A DNA stretch of 64,000 bases from Aliarcobacter sp. (GCA_028689025.1 JAQTXA010000015.1:1-64000), one strand, 5' to 3'. Shown: positions 16,062-26,251, counted from the stretch's first letter. Translations and numbers: made by a program. Notes: generated by a model from the sequence alone, not told the origin.

Positions 16062-17297
16062 TTAGCTCATTTTTAATAATAATTTTAATCTATCATAGGC
16101 TTCATTTTTTGTTTCTTCTTCATTCTTTGCATTTGTATTTTTCGAGCTATCTTTTATTTCTTTAAACATATTTGTAATATTTCCAATTGTGCTTTCCAAA
16201 TCAGAACTTGAATTTGATGATGAATCTGTATTATCAGATGTTTTTATTAATACTTGACCAGTTCTACTTTTCTTAGCTTCTAATATCTCTCTTTCTAGTT
16301 GTTTTATAGCTTCATTAATATCTTCTATAGTTATATCTTTACCAGAATTTTTATCTTGCATCATTTTCAAAATCCCTTTTAATCTCTCCTCAAATCCTTT
16401 TAACTCACCAACAGTAAAACCAGTTCTAAGTAAAGAGATGATGTCATCGTAAAGGCTTTGAGTTGAACTTTTATCTATATTTGCTTCTTCTTTTTGTGTT
16501 TTTTGAGTTGTTGTTTTAGTAGAAGAAGTTGAAGAAGAAGTTGAATTTTCAGAATTATCATTTTTTGCTTTACTTATTACTTCATTGTAGTTCTTTTGAA
16601 GAATTTTATATAAATCTACAATTTCTTGATATTGTGGTTTAATTACACTAGTTACTTTTGGATCAGCTATGATTGCTTCATGATGATTTATAACATCTTT
16701 AATAAATTTTCCATAATCTGCTTGCATATTTTCAAAGTCCCAAAGTTGAGCAGAATCGGGAAAATTAAATGTGGCATTGTATTCAGTCCCATTATATAAT
16801 TCTCCTAGATTAGTATACACTTCACCACTTAATTTACGATTATCCATTGGTGAATCTATTTCTTTTAAAGTATTATAAAAAGCTTCATTAAATTGTCTAT
16901 CTCCTGTTGCTCTTGTTGCAGTTAAAGTTACACCCATTTGAACAATTGGCATTGCTCCAAATTCTTCTTTAGATAAAGGTAAGTTAGTTGTTAGTAAATC
17001 AGATATTCTTTCTACTTGTTCATAACTTAAACTATCGGCTTCTTCTTTTGTTAGTTTATTATCAGATAAAATCTCTCTAAATATTTTTTCATCTGTTGGA
17101 GATAGAGTCGAGAATTTATTATATCTATCAAGAAATTCAACGATTTTTGGAGTTCTTGGCATTTTACTTGGGGGTATTGTTTCTTGAGTTTGAGTATTCA
17201 AAAGTGTATCAAATGAATTATTCTCACTTTGTGTTGTTGAAGTTTGTGACGATGAAATAGCTGAATAAGCACTACTATTTGTTGATGATATTTCCAT
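16062..17297 (-). CDS. Uncharacterised protein, paralog A of a tandem family
   Basis: 411 residues, no known domain recognised. It begins with a Ser/Thr-rich stretch (MEISSTNSSAYSAISSSQTS), has no Cys and no signal peptide, and its residues 45-150 match the next gene: TPKIVEFLDRYNKFSTLS, EIFREILSDNKLT and a predicted helix after it. A Ser/Thr/Lys-rich hinge near 250-280 leads to a helical, coiled-coil-like end (FEERLKGILKMMQDK, IKQLEREILEAKK) and the tail YDRLKLLLKMS. The start has GGGAAATT-like weak ribosome bases. The disordered N-terminus would fit a protein exported by the flagellar secretion path, but that is only a guess. Confidence 0.72.
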   Translation of the reverse strand: MEISSTNSSAYSAISSSQTSTTQSENNSFDTLLNTQTQETIPPSKMPRTPKIVEFLDRYNKFSTLSPTDEKIFREILSDNKLTKEEADSLSYEQVERISDLLTTNLPLSKEEFGAMPIVQMGVTLTATRATGDRQFNEAFYNTLKEIDSPMDNRKLSGEVYTNLGELYNGTEYNATFNFPDSAQLWDFENMQADYGKFIKDVINHHEAIIADPKVTSVIKPQYQEIVDLYKILQKNYNEVISKAKNDNSENSTSSSTSSTKTTTQKTQKEEANIDKSSTQSLYDDIISLLRTGFTVGELKGFEERLKGILKMMQDKNSGKDITIEDINEAIKQLEREILEAKKSRTGQVLIKTSDNTDSSSNSSSDLESTIGNITNMFKEIKDSSKNTNAKNEEETKNEAYDRLKLLLKMS

Positions 17298-17311
17298 ACA
17301 ATTTCCCTTTT

Positions 17312-18019
17312 TTAAATATGTTTTAGTTTATTTGTAATTTTATTATGATTCTTTTGAAGAGTAATGAAGTTATTTAGTAATTTTTGATATAACTGCTTAT
17401 CTTCATCAAGAATATTAGGATTTTCCAAAAGATTATCTAAGTCATTTATATTTGTGTTTATAAACTTTTTATAATCTTTTATTATCCATTCATCACTTTG
17501 GGGTAAATATTTCTTCTTAAGTTCAGAATTATTTGTTTTAGCAATTATGGCTCTTATGCTTTCTGTATTATCATTAAAACCTAAGCTATTAGATAATCTA
17601 TAAAAAAAATCCATTCTTTCAATACTATTATTAATTGTTTGAACAGTTTTAAATAAAGCTTTATTAAAATCTTCATTGTAAGTCATTCTTACAGCTTTTA
17701 ACATTGAAGTAATTTTCCTATCCATAATTTTTACAACAGGCATTTCTGTAGCGCAAACACCCGTAGTATAATTAGAAAGTATTAAATCTTCAACTTTCTT
17801 TACTTGTTTATATGTCAAGCTTTGCATTTTCTCCATTGTTAGTTTATCATCAGATAGAATTTCTCTAAATATTTCTTCATCTGTTGATGATAGATATGAA
17901 AAACCATTATATTTATCTATGAAAGTTATTACTTTAGGAGTCTTAATTGTTTTTATTTTTGAAGTTTGCAATCTTGACATAGCTGAATAAGTACTGCTAT
18001 TAGTTGATGTTCTTTCCAT
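17312..18019 (-). CDS. Uncharacterised protein, shorter paralog B of the tandem family
   Basis: 235 residues. It aligns with the first 240 of its neighbour: MERTSTNSSTYSAMSRLQTS at the start, TPKVITFIDKYNGFSYLS, EIFREILSDDKLT and FITLQKNHNKITNKLKHI at the end, which matches YKILQKNYNEVISKAK of the longer paralog. The Ser/Thr hinge and C-terminal coiled coil are missing, so this copy is either a natural short form or truncated. It is 14 bases from the longer gene and on the same strand. A short stump of another copy lies directly upstream. No domain of known function seen. Confidence 0.7.
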   Translation of the reverse strand: MERTSTNSSTYSAMSRLQTSKIKTIKTPKVITFIDKYNGFSYLSSTDEEIFREILSDDKLTMEKMQSLTYKQVKKVEDLILSNYTTGVCATEMPVVKIMDRKITSMLKAVRMTYNEDFNKALFKTVQTINNSIERMDFFYRLSNSLGFNDNTESIRAIIAKTNNSELKKKYLPQSDEWIIKDYKKFINTNINDLDNLLENPNILDEDKQLYQKLLNNFITLQKNHNKITNKLKHI

Positions 18020-18032
18020 ACTATTCCTTTTT

Positions 18033-18089
18033 TTAACTCATTTTTAATGATAATGTTAATCTATCAAAAGTTCTTTTTTTTAAGTAGAG
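18033..18089 (-). pseudogene. C-terminal stump of a third paralog
   Basis: Read on the minus strand this encodes LYLKKRTFDRLTLSLKMS and a stop, matching the C-terminal tail YDRLKLLLKMS plus stop of the 411-residue paralog. The codon before it is an in-frame stop, so only the tail remains. It sits 14 bases in front of the shorter paralog, the same 14-base gap as between the two live genes. This suggests a lost tandem copy. Confidence 0.7.
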
Positions 18090-18252
18090 TTATTTAATTG
18101 AATTAAATTATTATTTATACTTCTTATTATACTTTTTTGACGTCACATCTGGTGTCACAGAATTAAAGAAATATTATTTTATATAAATTAAGTTAGTGAA
18201 ATAGGAAAAATAGGAATTTATGAGAGCTAAAAAGTTTAGAAAAGAAAGAGAT
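18090..18252. other. Short intergenic gap with a repeated GTCACA motif
   Basis: AT-rich except for 18138-18159, which contains the palindrome TGACGTCA (18138-18145) and two GTCACA copies twelve bases apart (18142 and 18154). It lies upstream of the paralog genes on the minus strand and downstream of the dynamin pair, so it could be an operator for the paralogs. No gene here. Confidence 0.4.
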
Positions 18253-20280
18253 TTAAATCTCTTCTTTTATCTTTTCTAAATCTTTGATTTTTTCTAAATA
18301 TTGCTCTTTTCTTGAAGTTACAAATTTGATTCTATCTTCATTTATCTCTAAATATTGCTCTTTTGAATATTTAACGATTTTAAATAAGTAGTTTCTTTTT
18401 GATGTTAAGAAATCTTCGATTTTTTCAAATCCAAAATTTGCTTTTAGTTTTGCAACAATTTCATCTTCTCTTGGGTGAGAAATAGAGAATTTTGATGGCT
18501 CTTTTTTGTATAACTCTTCTGACTCTAAGATTTGTTGTTCAAAGTGAGCAATAGTTGCTTGTGTTGTTTGAATGTATGAATATGATAATGCACCATTAAA
18601 ATATGCGAATTTTTTTCTAATTGCTGAGATATTTTCTAAAATAGCTGTGTGATATGTTTTTAAAACATTTTCATAAACTTTTGCTGCAAAGTGTCTTGTA
18701 TTTGAAAACTCTAAATCTGAAGCAATTTCCCTTTGTTTTCTAATAAGTTCATAAGGTTCTTGCCATTTTGTAACTTCATTTTTGATGATATTATAAGCAT
18801 CTCTAAATGCTTCATCAGTATCTAATTCGATATTTTTTAGAAGTTTAATTGATCTTTTGAACATTTTATCTATAGTTTGGTCATCATAAAAAAGTTTTTT
18901 ATAGATGCTGTCTGAATCAATCCAAAAAGTTTCATAATCGAATTTTTCAATTTTTGCACCTAAAAAGCTTTTTGTCTCTTCAAATCTATAAGCAGATTTT
19001 TTCTTGATATTTTTATATGTTTCATGGGCGATTTTTTCCATGATAGTTTCTACTGAGTTATAGATATTAAATAGTTCTTTTGAATATTTTTTATAAATAC
19101 CTTCAAAATGTTCAATAACAGAATTTTCACAACCTTTTAAAATTTCAATTAAAGCATCATAGATTTTTGTAATTGTTTCATACTCTTTAATTAAAATATC
19201 ACAAAGACCTCTTAAATCTTTTTTGATTGCAAACTCTTTAGCATCAGCAGCTTGTGGTCTTATGATATTTTCAATAAATTCTAAAACTTCATTGATATTT
19301 GACTCTTTTAAAAGTTTCATATCTCCAGACATATCTTTTGTATTAATCTCTTCAACTTTTTTATGGAACTCTTCAAAAGATTCTTTGAAAAAGTCTAAAG
19401 ATGAAATACCCATATTATTATTTAATTCATTTTTGAATTTTTTTGTAATTGATTCAAATGAATCATCAAGTAAAACTCTTTTTTGATGTGTTCTTGATTC
19501 AAGTGCCATTCTTGCAGAAATTGGAGTAACTTGAGCAAAATATTTTCCAAATTTTTCTGTTACATATTTTGTAGTTGTTTCAACTTGTTCAGGAGTTAAT
19601 TTATCTTTTTGATTTAAAACACATAAAGATTTATTTTTAAAGTGTTGCATATACTCTTCTAAAACTTCAGCTTCTGAAAGTTTTCCAGCATTATCAATAA
19701 GTGTAAGCCAAATAATTCCTCCTACATCTCTTAAAACTTTTCTTGTTGTATCAGTATCACTTTGTGATTGAGAGTTTAATCCTGGTGTATCAACAAATGA
19801 AATATCTTTTAAAATATCCATTGGAGCATAAAGTGTAAGATATTTTATATCTTGCATTTCATGTTCTCTTTGGTCTGTAAAATCAGCAATTGATTCAATT
19901 GGAGCAAACTCTTGAGCACCTGAATAATAAGTTATTTTTAATTTATACTCTTCACCATAGTTAATAAAATTTACTTTTGATGTAACTGGTGTAATTCCAG
20001 TTGGAAGAATATTTCTTGAAAGTAGGGCATTTAAAAATGTTGATTTACCTGAAGAAAATTGTCCAGTAATTGCAATTTCAATTGGGTATCTTGCCCGTCT
20101 AATTTGTTTATTTAAAATACCAATAAGTTGAGTTGATGGTAAAAATTTTTCATCAAGTAGTTTTGTTTGTACTCTTTTTATGTCACCTACTAAACCATCT
20201 TCATAAACAACTTCTTGTAAAGAGTAAGTAGTTTTATACTCATTTACAAAACTTTTTAGGATATTTAAATTTGCACTCAT
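18253..20280 (-). CDS. Bacterial dynamin-like GTPase, DLP1-type
   Basis: 675 residues. GTPase motifs are clear: P-loop GQFSSGKSTFLN (Lys79, Ser80), switch Thr near 97-100 (TPVTS), DTPGLNS (Asp164) and NQKD (223-226). The long helical remainder (about 300-675) is typical of the dynamin stalk and contains repeated charged helices. Bacterial dynamin-like proteins assemble on membranes, and in Campylobacter a neighbouring pair forms a heteromeric complex that tethers membranes. The gene's ATG overlaps the stop of the upstream partner by one base (TAATG), so the two are translationally coupled, as expected for subunits of one complex. Confidence 0.9.
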   Translation of the reverse strand: MSANLNILKSFVNEYKTTYSLQEVVYEDGLVGDIKRVQTKLLDEKFLPSTQLIGILNKQIRRARYPIEIAITGQFSSGKSTFLNALLSRNILPTGITPVTSKVNFINYGEEYKLKITYYSGAQEFAPIESIADFTDQREHEMQDIKYLTLYAPMDILKDISFVDTPGLNSQSQSDTDTTRKVLRDVGGIIWLTLIDNAGKLSEAEVLEEYMQHFKNKSLCVLNQKDKLTPEQVETTTKYVTEKFGKYFAQVTPISARMALESRTHQKRVLLDDSFESITKKFKNELNNNMGISSLDFFKESFEEFHKKVEEINTKDMSGDMKLLKESNINEVLEFIENIIRPQAADAKEFAIKKDLRGLCDILIKEYETITKIYDALIEILKGCENSVIEHFEGIYKKYSKELFNIYNSVETIMEKIAHETYKNIKKKSAYRFEETKSFLGAKIEKFDYETFWIDSDSIYKKLFYDDQTIDKMFKRSIKLLKNIELDTDEAFRDAYNIIKNEVTKWQEPYELIRKQREIASDLEFSNTRHFAAKVYENVLKTYHTAILENISAIRKKFAYFNGALSYSYIQTTQATIAHFEQQILESEELYKKEPSKFSISHPREDEIVAKLKANFGFEKIEDFLTSKRNYLFKIVKYSKEQYLEINEDRIKFVTSRKEQYLEKIKDLEKIKEEI

Positions 20281-22631
20281 TAGTATAATCCTTTTACTGT
20301 TGTAGAAATACTTTCTAGTTTTTTAATATTTTTATGAATATCTATTGATAATTGAGCTCTATTTTTGTCATTTTCTTCAAATGAATTAATTTGGTTTTGA
20401 AGAACTTCTTCATCATTTTTAAGTTTTTGCTCAAATGTTTTTAATGGAGCATTTAGTGTTGTAAAGAATGATTCAATGAGTAAACTACTCACTTTTTTTG
20501 CTTTTACTTTAATATCTTCTTCAATAGAAGTAAATTGATTTTTAATAAGTAACTCAATCTCTCTATCAAGTTCATTTAGTTTTGAATCTTTTGATTTACT
20601 AACAGCTTCAATAACTTGTGAAACTAAAACTTCATTATTTGATGTTAAGAATCCAGCTTTAAAATCATCTTGGAAAAATCCTCTTGCATCAAAGTTTTCA
20701 TTTTTATGTCCAATTGTAAAACCTAAATCATGATATTTTTGTTCACATTGCTCACCAATAGTTTGAGATTTTTTGATAAATTTATATCTATAATCTCTAA
20801 TTACATCAATAATTCCATCTTTTATTGCAGTTTCAACAATAACTTTTATTCTTGAATTTTCAGGTCTTTTTTTAGTTTTTTCAAAAGAGTATCGAACGTC
20901 TCCCACAACTCTTTGTTTTATTACATTTTGTAAATCTATAAGTTCACTTTGTAAAAAAGTCTCTAAAGAGTTTATGTACTCTTTTGCATCATTTTTATAG
21001 TAGTTAATATCTTCATTCATTGCTTGGAAGATTCTTGTATTAACAGATTTTCTTTTATTAAAATCTATAAGCTCTTTTTCTAATTCATCTTTTGATTTAG
21101 AAAGAAGCTTTAATTCATAGTTTAAAAAAGAGGTTTGTTTTTCGATAATTCTTTGTAATTGATTTTTTGAAGATTGAATTACAAGCTCACCTTTTTGTGA
21201 GTTTGAACCAAAAAGAGTCTCTGTTAAATATTGTTCAATTTCTAAAATACCAGTTTGCTCAAGAGTATAACTAGCATCTAAGGCTTCTTGCTCTCGTCCA
21301 GTTCTATGTAATAGTGCCATTCTTCCAGAAATAGGAATAAACTTGATAGTTTTTAAAATATAGTCAAGTTGAGAATCTTTATTTTGCGCTCGTAACTGTT
21401 TTTCAATAGATGATTTTGTATATTTGATAACTTCATCTAATTGCTCTTTTGAAACTGTATCAGCTCGTGTAATTACTACTAAAAGTTTTGAAATATTTTG
21501 ATAAAGTAGAGCATCAATGATAAACTCTACATCTTTTAATGTGGCACTTTGAGATACATTCATTAAATGTAACATCATGTCACATTGACTAATATACTCT
21601 TTTGTAATTTCTTCCCTTTGAATAACTGGGTCATCAAGTCCTGGCGTATCAACTATTTCGATTCCATCTGATAAAAAGTCAAGTTTAGAACCAAGTTCTA
21701 CATATTTTACTAGATTACATTTTTTTCCACTTGCTTCTGCTGAAGTGTAAGAAGATAAATCATTAATATCAACTTCATCAAATCTTGAAACTGGTCTAAT
21801 ATAATTTTTTAATTCATCTCCAAAGATTCTATTTGTTTCATTAACAAAATCTCTCATTGATTCAAGTTGTTCTGCTGATTTTAGAATTCTATCCCACTCT
21901 TGTTGATTCCAATAAAATACTTTTGCATTATCAGTAGGATTGTGCTTTACGATTGTTAAGTTTGCAGTTTCAGGAACTACAGCACTTCCTAGAATCTCTC
22001 TTCCCATTAATGCATTTAACATAGTAGACTTACCAGCATTCATAACACCAGTAATTCCAATAGAGAATTTTTGATTGTTTAAATAGTTTTTTGTATTATT
22101 TAACTCTTTTGAGATCTCTTCATTTGTAATATCAGTTTGTAGTTGAGATATTAACTCTTCAATAGTTGATTTTAATTCTTTGAATGATGATTTGTCTAAC
22201 TCATCATCTACTTTATTACTTGTTATTAAAGGCTCATCGCTAATATTTAACTCTTTATAATCAAATAATGAGATTAACTTATTATAATTTTCACCATTAA
22301 TAATATTTTCACTTTTTAGATATTCAAAAGATGAGTGTAAAATAGAAATATTTTGTTTTGATTTATTTGATAATATTGATTCAACAATATTGTGTTGTAA
22401 ATGATTTAGTTCATTTATATTTGAAGGACTTTTAACCTTTATTTGCTGACATAATGTCTTAAATGATGTTAAAGGTAAATATTTATCATAGTTTTTTCTA
22501 CTGGCACTAATTATTAATGCATAAATTGTAAATATTTCTTCATTTATTGTAGTTTCAATTGGTTCTACATCTAAATTTTGCTCAAAAGTTATACCATGAT
22601 ATAGTAAAAAATAATCATTTGCCAAACTCAT
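20280..22631 (-). CDS. Bacterial dynamin-like GTPase, DLP2-type partner
   Basis: 783 residues from the ATG at 22631 (MSLANDYFLLYHGITFEQ), chosen because GGAG lies seven bases before it. A longer in-frame start at 22676 reads through a 50-bp palindrome and is unlikely. The P-loop GVMNAGKSTMLN has Lys201 and Ser202, DTPGLDDP begins at Asp328, and the guanine motif is TRAD (388-391). An N-terminal helical part of about 180 residues precedes the GTPase domain, and the long C-terminus is coiled coil. The gene is the first of the dynamin operon and follows frdB by about 100 bases. Its stop overlaps the start of the second dynamin. Confidence 0.9.
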   Translation of the reverse strand: MSLANDYFLLYHGITFEQNLDVEPIETTINEEIFTIYALIISASRKNYDKYLPLTSFKTLCQQIKVKSPSNINELNHLQHNIVESILSNKSKQNISILHSSFEYLKSENIINGENYNKLISLFDYKELNISDEPLITSNKVDDELDKSSFKELKSTIEELISQLQTDITNEEISKELNNTKNYLNNQKFSIGITGVMNAGKSTMLNALMGREILGSAVVPETANLTIVKHNPTDNAKVFYWNQQEWDRILKSAEQLESMRDFVNETNRIFGDELKNYIRPVSRFDEVDINDLSSYTSAEASGKKCNLVKYVELGSKLDFLSDGIEIVDTPGLDDPVIQREEITKEYISQCDMMLHLMNVSQSATLKDVEFIIDALLYQNISKLLVVITRADTVSKEQLDEVIKYTKSSIEKQLRAQNKDSQLDYILKTIKFIPISGRMALLHRTGREQEALDASYTLEQTGILEIEQYLTETLFGSNSQKGELVIQSSKNQLQRIIEKQTSFLNYELKLLSKSKDELEKELIDFNKRKSVNTRIFQAMNEDINYYKNDAKEYINSLETFLQSELIDLQNVIKQRVVGDVRYSFEKTKKRPENSRIKVIVETAIKDGIIDVIRDYRYKFIKKSQTIGEQCEQKYHDLGFTIGHKNENFDARGFFQDDFKAGFLTSNNEVLVSQVIEAVSKSKDSKLNELDREIELLIKNQFTSIEEDIKVKAKKVSSLLIESFFTTLNAPLKTFEQKLKNDEEVLQNQINSFEENDKNRAQLSIDIHKNIKKLESISTTVKGLY

Positions 22632-22652
22632 TTTGTCACTCCATAATGCCCT

Positions 22653-22702
22653 AAAATATAAAAAGTTAAATATCACTAGTGATATTTAACTTTTTATATT
22701 TT
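22653..22702. repeat. Perfect 50-bp palindrome between frdB and the dynamin genes
   Basis: The arms 22653-22677 and 22678-22702 are exact reverse complements with no loop; the centre is CACT|AGTG, and the outer parts are A/T runs. It can form a cruciform in DNA or a 25-bp hairpin in RNA. Read on the minus strand the distal arm ends TTTTTATATTTT, so it can end frd transcription. The same stretch may supply a -10-like TATATT for the dynamin operon. Confidence 0.9.
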
Positions 22703-22708
22703 TTATTA

Positions 22709-22729
22709 ACGAAGGAGTAAATCCTTCGT
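22709..22729. terminator. Hairpin after frdB
   Basis: ACGAAGGA and TCCTTCGT pair perfectly around a five-base loop just past the frdB stop on the minus strand. An A-rich stretch follows, then the 50-bp palindrome, so the two hairpins may together end frd transcription. Confidence 0.5.
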
Positions 22730-22734
22730 AATAA

Positions 22735-23466
22735 TTATCTAAGTGCTACTAATTTTCTTCTTAAGTAAGCAATTTTATTTTGTAATGGTAAGTGTTTTGG
22801 ACAATGGTCTTCACATGCCATTAATGACATACAACCAAAAATTCCATTATCATCACCGATTAATTCATAAAAATCTTCAGCAGTTCTTTTATCATGTGGA
22901 TCTACTTCAAATCTTGCAACTCTGTTTAATCCAACAGGTCCTACGAAGTCTGGTCTCATTAATGCTGTTCCACAAGAAGCAACACAAATACCACACTCAA
23001 TACATCTGTCTAATTCAAATGTTTCATTTGCTACATCTGGATCGATTCTATCTTCTAATTTAGAGATGTCTACTTCATGGTCATTATGAATCCATGACTC
23101 AACTCTTTTAGACATACTATCCATCCATTTACCTGTATTTACAGATAAATCTTTGATTAATTCAAATGCAGGCATAGGCATTAATTGTAATTTACCACTT
23201 GGGTAATTAGCAATTAAAGTTCTACAAGCAAGTGTTGGTTTACCATTTACAACCATACCACAACTTCCACAAATTCCAGCTCTACACACGAAGTCAAAAG
23301 ATAAATCTGCATCCATTTCTTCTCTAATTTTCATTAAAGCGATGAAAAGAGTCATACCTGCAGTCTCTTCTAAATGATAATCTACGAAGTGAGGTTTTGA
23401 AACCTTACTTCTTGGATTGAATTTTAAAACTGATATTGTTATATCTCTACCTTTTTCAATACTCAT
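22735..23466 (-). CDS. frdB: Fumarate reductase iron-sulfur subunit
   Basis: 243 residues. The plant-type [2Fe-2S] site is Cys61, Cys66, Cys69 (CRAGICGSC) and Cys81. The [4Fe-4S] ligands are Cys155, Cys158 and Cys161 with Cys165, in [12 protein letters not shown]. The third cluster is in [12 protein letters not shown] (Cys212, 218, 222). It carries electrons between the quinol-oxidising cytochrome b and the flavin subunit. The stop of the flavoprotein gene overlaps its start by one base. The gene order C-A-B is the Wolinella type. Two hairpins follow the stop. Confidence 0.95.
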   Translation of the reverse strand: MSIEKGRDITISVLKFNPRSKVSKPHFVDYHLEETAGMTLFIALMKIREEMDADLSFDFVCRAGICGSCGMVVNGKPTLACRTLIANYPSGKLQLMPMPAFELIKDLSVNTGKWMDSMSKRVESWIHNDHEVDISKLEDRIDPDVANETFELDRCIECGICVASCGTALMRPDFVGPVGLNRVARFEVDPHDKRTAEDFYELIGDDNGIFGCMSLMACEDHCPKHLPLQNKIAYLRRKLVALR

Positions 23467-25451
23467 TATAAATCTCCTGCTCTTTCGTTTTTCTCTCTAT
23501 AGTTCATTGGTAAGTCAAATGGCATTAATGCATGTTGGATTTCATGTCTATCTTTACCTTCAGCTTGTAATTTCTCAATTACTTCATCAACTTCAGCTTG
23601 TCTTTTTTCAGATAAGTCATGCTCAATAATCATACCTTTAGCACCATAACCTCTAAATGCTGGTGGTAATTCCATTGTCATAATGTCTAATGCTTCATAA
23701 GAAATTGTTGGAAGAGTTTGATTTTCATCTGGCCATGAAGTTAATGTTCTATTTAACCAATTTGCATCATCTCTTTTTAAGAAGTCTTCTCTATAGTGAG
23801 CACCTCTTGATTCAGTTCTTTGTAATGCTCCATTTGCAACACAAAGTGCAACTTTTAACATTCTTGGAACTCTATACGCTTCTTCAAGTTCTGGATTTCC
23901 AGCTCTTTCTTTAGATTTTACATTGATTTGTTTTGTTTTTTTTAATAGGTCTTCTAACTCATCAACCGCAGCTTTTAAGTTTTCACCATCTCTAAATATT
24001 CCAACTTTTTGATCCATTAAGTTTTGCATTCTATTTTTGATTCTGAAAATATCTTCAGTACCATTATAAGCTAGAATTTCATTTAAATAAGAATCTTGTT
24101 TATCTAAAAATCTTTGAACTGTTGAAGTAGGAATTGTTACATCATTTGATAAACAATAATCAGCAAAATAGTTACCAATAATCATACCAGCAACAACTGT
24201 TTCAGAAACTGAGTTTCCTCCAAGTCTGTTAAATCCATGCATATCCCAACAAGAAGCTTCACCACAAGCAAATAAACCATTTAAGTTTTGTGATTCACCA
24301 GTTGGTTTAGTTCTAATTCCACCCATAGAGTAGTGTTGCATTGGAAGAACTGGAGCCCATCCTTTTCTACCTTCATCAGCTGGATCTATACCATTGAAGA
24401 TTTGACAGATTTCTTGAACGTCTCTTAAGTTTTTCTCAATATGCTCTCTACCTAAAATAGAAATATCTAACCATACGTGGAAACCATAAGGTGAAGGAAC
24501 ACCTTTACCATTTCTAATATGTTCAATCATTCTTCTTGAAACAACGTCTCTTGAAGCTAATTCTTTTTTCTCTGGTTCATAATCTGGCATAAATCTGTGA
24601 CCATCAACGTCTCTTAAGATTCCACCATCTCCTCTACAACCTTCAGTTAATAAAATCCCTGATGGTACGATTGGTGTTGGGTGAAATTGAACAGCTTCCA
24701 TATTTCCTAAAGTTGCAATTCCAGTTTCAAGAGCAATTGCTGCCCCAATACCTTCACAAATTACAGCATTAGTAGTTTGTTTAAATACTCTACCATATCC
24801 ACCAGTTGCGATACATGTACCTTTTGCAACATAAGCTTCTAATTCACCAGTAATTAAATCTCTTACGATTGCTCCATAACATCTACCATTTTCATGAATA
24901 ATTGATAAAGCTTCTTTTCTATCTCTAATATCAACATTGTTTCTTAATGCTTCATTTGCAACACCAAATAACATAGTGTGGCCAGTAGCATCTGCTGTAT
25001 AACAAGTTCTCCATTTTTTAGTTCCACCAAAGTCTCTTGATGTAATTAATCCATGTCTGTCAGCATCTTCAGTAATTGTTGTTTTTTTAGCATTAATAAC
25101 AGCTTCTCTTGATCCCTCTTTAACTCTAGACCAAGGAACCCCCCAAGATGCTAATTCTCTAATTGCTTTTGGTGCAGTATGTACGAACATTCTTGCAACA
25201 ACTTGATCACATCCCCAGTCAGAACCTTTTACAGTATCAGCAAAGTGTAAATCTTCATTATCACCATCAGACATTTTTGAGTTACCTAAAGATGCTTGCA
25301 TACCACCTTGAGCAGCAGCTGAGTGTGATCTTTTAACAGGAACTAAAGATAAAACGATTGTATTTAAACCTTTTTTTTGTGCAGCAACAGCAGCTCTTAA
25401 ACCTGCTAATCCTCCACCGATTACTAATGCATCACAGTAATTAATTTTCAT
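23466..25451 (-). CDS. frdA: Fumarate reductase flavoprotein subunit
   Basis: 661 residues. N-terminal FAD fold [16 protein letters not shown], covalent flavin His43 in [16 protein letters not shown], and the catalytic region with [22 protein letters not shown] and a later MPTR-type stretch ([11 protein letters not shown]). It reduces fumarate to succinate with menaquinol as donor, or works in reverse as succinate dehydrogenase, at the cytoplasmic side of the inner membrane. It overlaps frdC and frdB by one base on either side, so the three are one translational unit. Confidence 0.96.
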   Translation of the reverse strand: MKINYCDALVIGGGLAGLRAAVAAQKKGLNTIVLSLVPVKRSHSAAAQGGMQASLGNSKMSDGDNEDLHFADTVKGSDWGCDQVVARMFVHTAPKAIRELASWGVPWSRVKEGSREAVINAKKTTITEDADRHGLITSRDFGGTKKWRTCYTADATGHTMLFGVANEALRNNVDIRDRKEALSIIHENGRCYGAIVRDLITGELEAYVAKGTCIATGGYGRVFKQTTNAVICEGIGAAIALETGIATLGNMEAVQFHPTPIVPSGILLTEGCRGDGGILRDVDGHRFMPDYEPEKKELASRDVVSRRMIEHIRNGKGVPSPYGFHVWLDISILGREHIEKNLRDVQEICQIFNGIDPADEGRKGWAPVLPMQHYSMGGIRTKPTGESQNLNGLFACGEASCWDMHGFNRLGGNSVSETVVAGMIIGNYFADYCLSNDVTIPTSTVQRFLDKQDSYLNEILAYNGTEDIFRIKNRMQNLMDQKVGIFRDGENLKAAVDELEDLLKKTKQINVKSKERAGNPELEEAYRVPRMLKVALCVANGALQRTESRGAHYREDFLKRDDANWLNRTLTSWPDENQTLPTISYEALDIMTMELPPAFRGYGAKGMIIEHDLSEKRQAEVDEVIEKLQAEGKDRHEIQHALMPFDLPMNYREKNERAGDL

Positions 25452-26251
25452 TATGCAATTCCCCCAACACTTTTATTTGTAATTTTATATTCGATTACAC
25501 TAGCAGTTGGAGTATATTTTTGACCAACTGTTCCATTTGCAGCATTTTCCATACCAATTTTCATATAAGCAGCTAATGAAGCAAATCCTAATACTAAGAA
25601 AAATACAGTTAAAGCCCATTTAACTTTTTTAAGTGCTTTTCTTGTTGCTTTTGGATTTTCACCATCAAACCATCCCCATTTAACACATAATCTATAAAGA
25701 CCAATTGTTCCATGGAATTCAACTGCTAATAATAAGAAAATATATAAAGGCCACATCCACTCAGACCAAACTCTATCAGCACTTTCGTAAGGCCCGATAT
25801 CTGCTGAGTTTGTAATAATTATGTATAAGTGTACAGAACCCATAAAGAACATTGCAAAACCTGTGAATGCTTGAATAAACCAAAGTTTAGTATCATCATG
25901 ATTCATACTTTTTGAATGAGCTTTAATTATTTGATATTGTTTAAAATTACTTGGTAATTTTCTCATACCTAAAGCAGCATGTACTATAAAAATTACAAAT
26001 ATAACTACTCCAACAATAGAAACTAATAATGGATTTCCACCTTCAAAAATAAAACTTCCTTCTAAAAGTTTTGTCACTGTGTACATAAAATCATTTGATA
26101 TTAATATCGATGATACTAATAACATGTGTGCCCACATGAATAAACCTAAGAAACCACCAGTAAAACTTTGTATAAAATCAAGCTTTGCAGGTAATCTACT
26201 TTTTCTTCCTTCAACTGTTTTCCCCAAATAACCTTCTATTAGGTCACTCAT
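25451..26251 (-). CDS. frdC: Fumarate reductase cytochrome b subunit
   Basis: 266 residues with five membrane helices, the size of the Wolinella di-heme FrdC. Candidate heme-ligand His residues are in the membrane helices ([34 protein letters not shown]). It oxidises menaquinol and passes electrons to FrdB. This is the first gene of the frdCAB operon; its ATG is preceded by AAAGGATAGCAA. Two TATTAT boxes about 30-45 bases upstream on the minus strand are -10 candidates. Confidence 0.93.
   Translation of the reverse strand: MSDLIEGYLGKTVEGRKSRLPAKLDFIQSFTGGFLGLFMWAHMLLVSSILISNDFMYTVTKLLEGSFIFEGGNPLLVSIVGVVIFVIFIVHAALGMRKLPSNFKQYQIIKAHSKSMNHDDTKLWFIQAFTGFAMFFMGSVHLYIIITNSADIGPYESADRVWSEWMWPLYIFLLLAVEFHGTIGLYRLCVKWGWFDGENPKATRKALKKVKWALTVFFLVLGFASLAAYMKIGMENAANGTVGQKYTPTASVIEYKITNKSVGGIA

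Noticed and set aside
22632..22676. N-terminal extension of the dynamin-like protein from the ATG at 22676
   Set aside because: The extension is encoded by one arm of the 50-bp palindrome and has no ribosome site; the ATG at 22631 has GGAG at good spacing.
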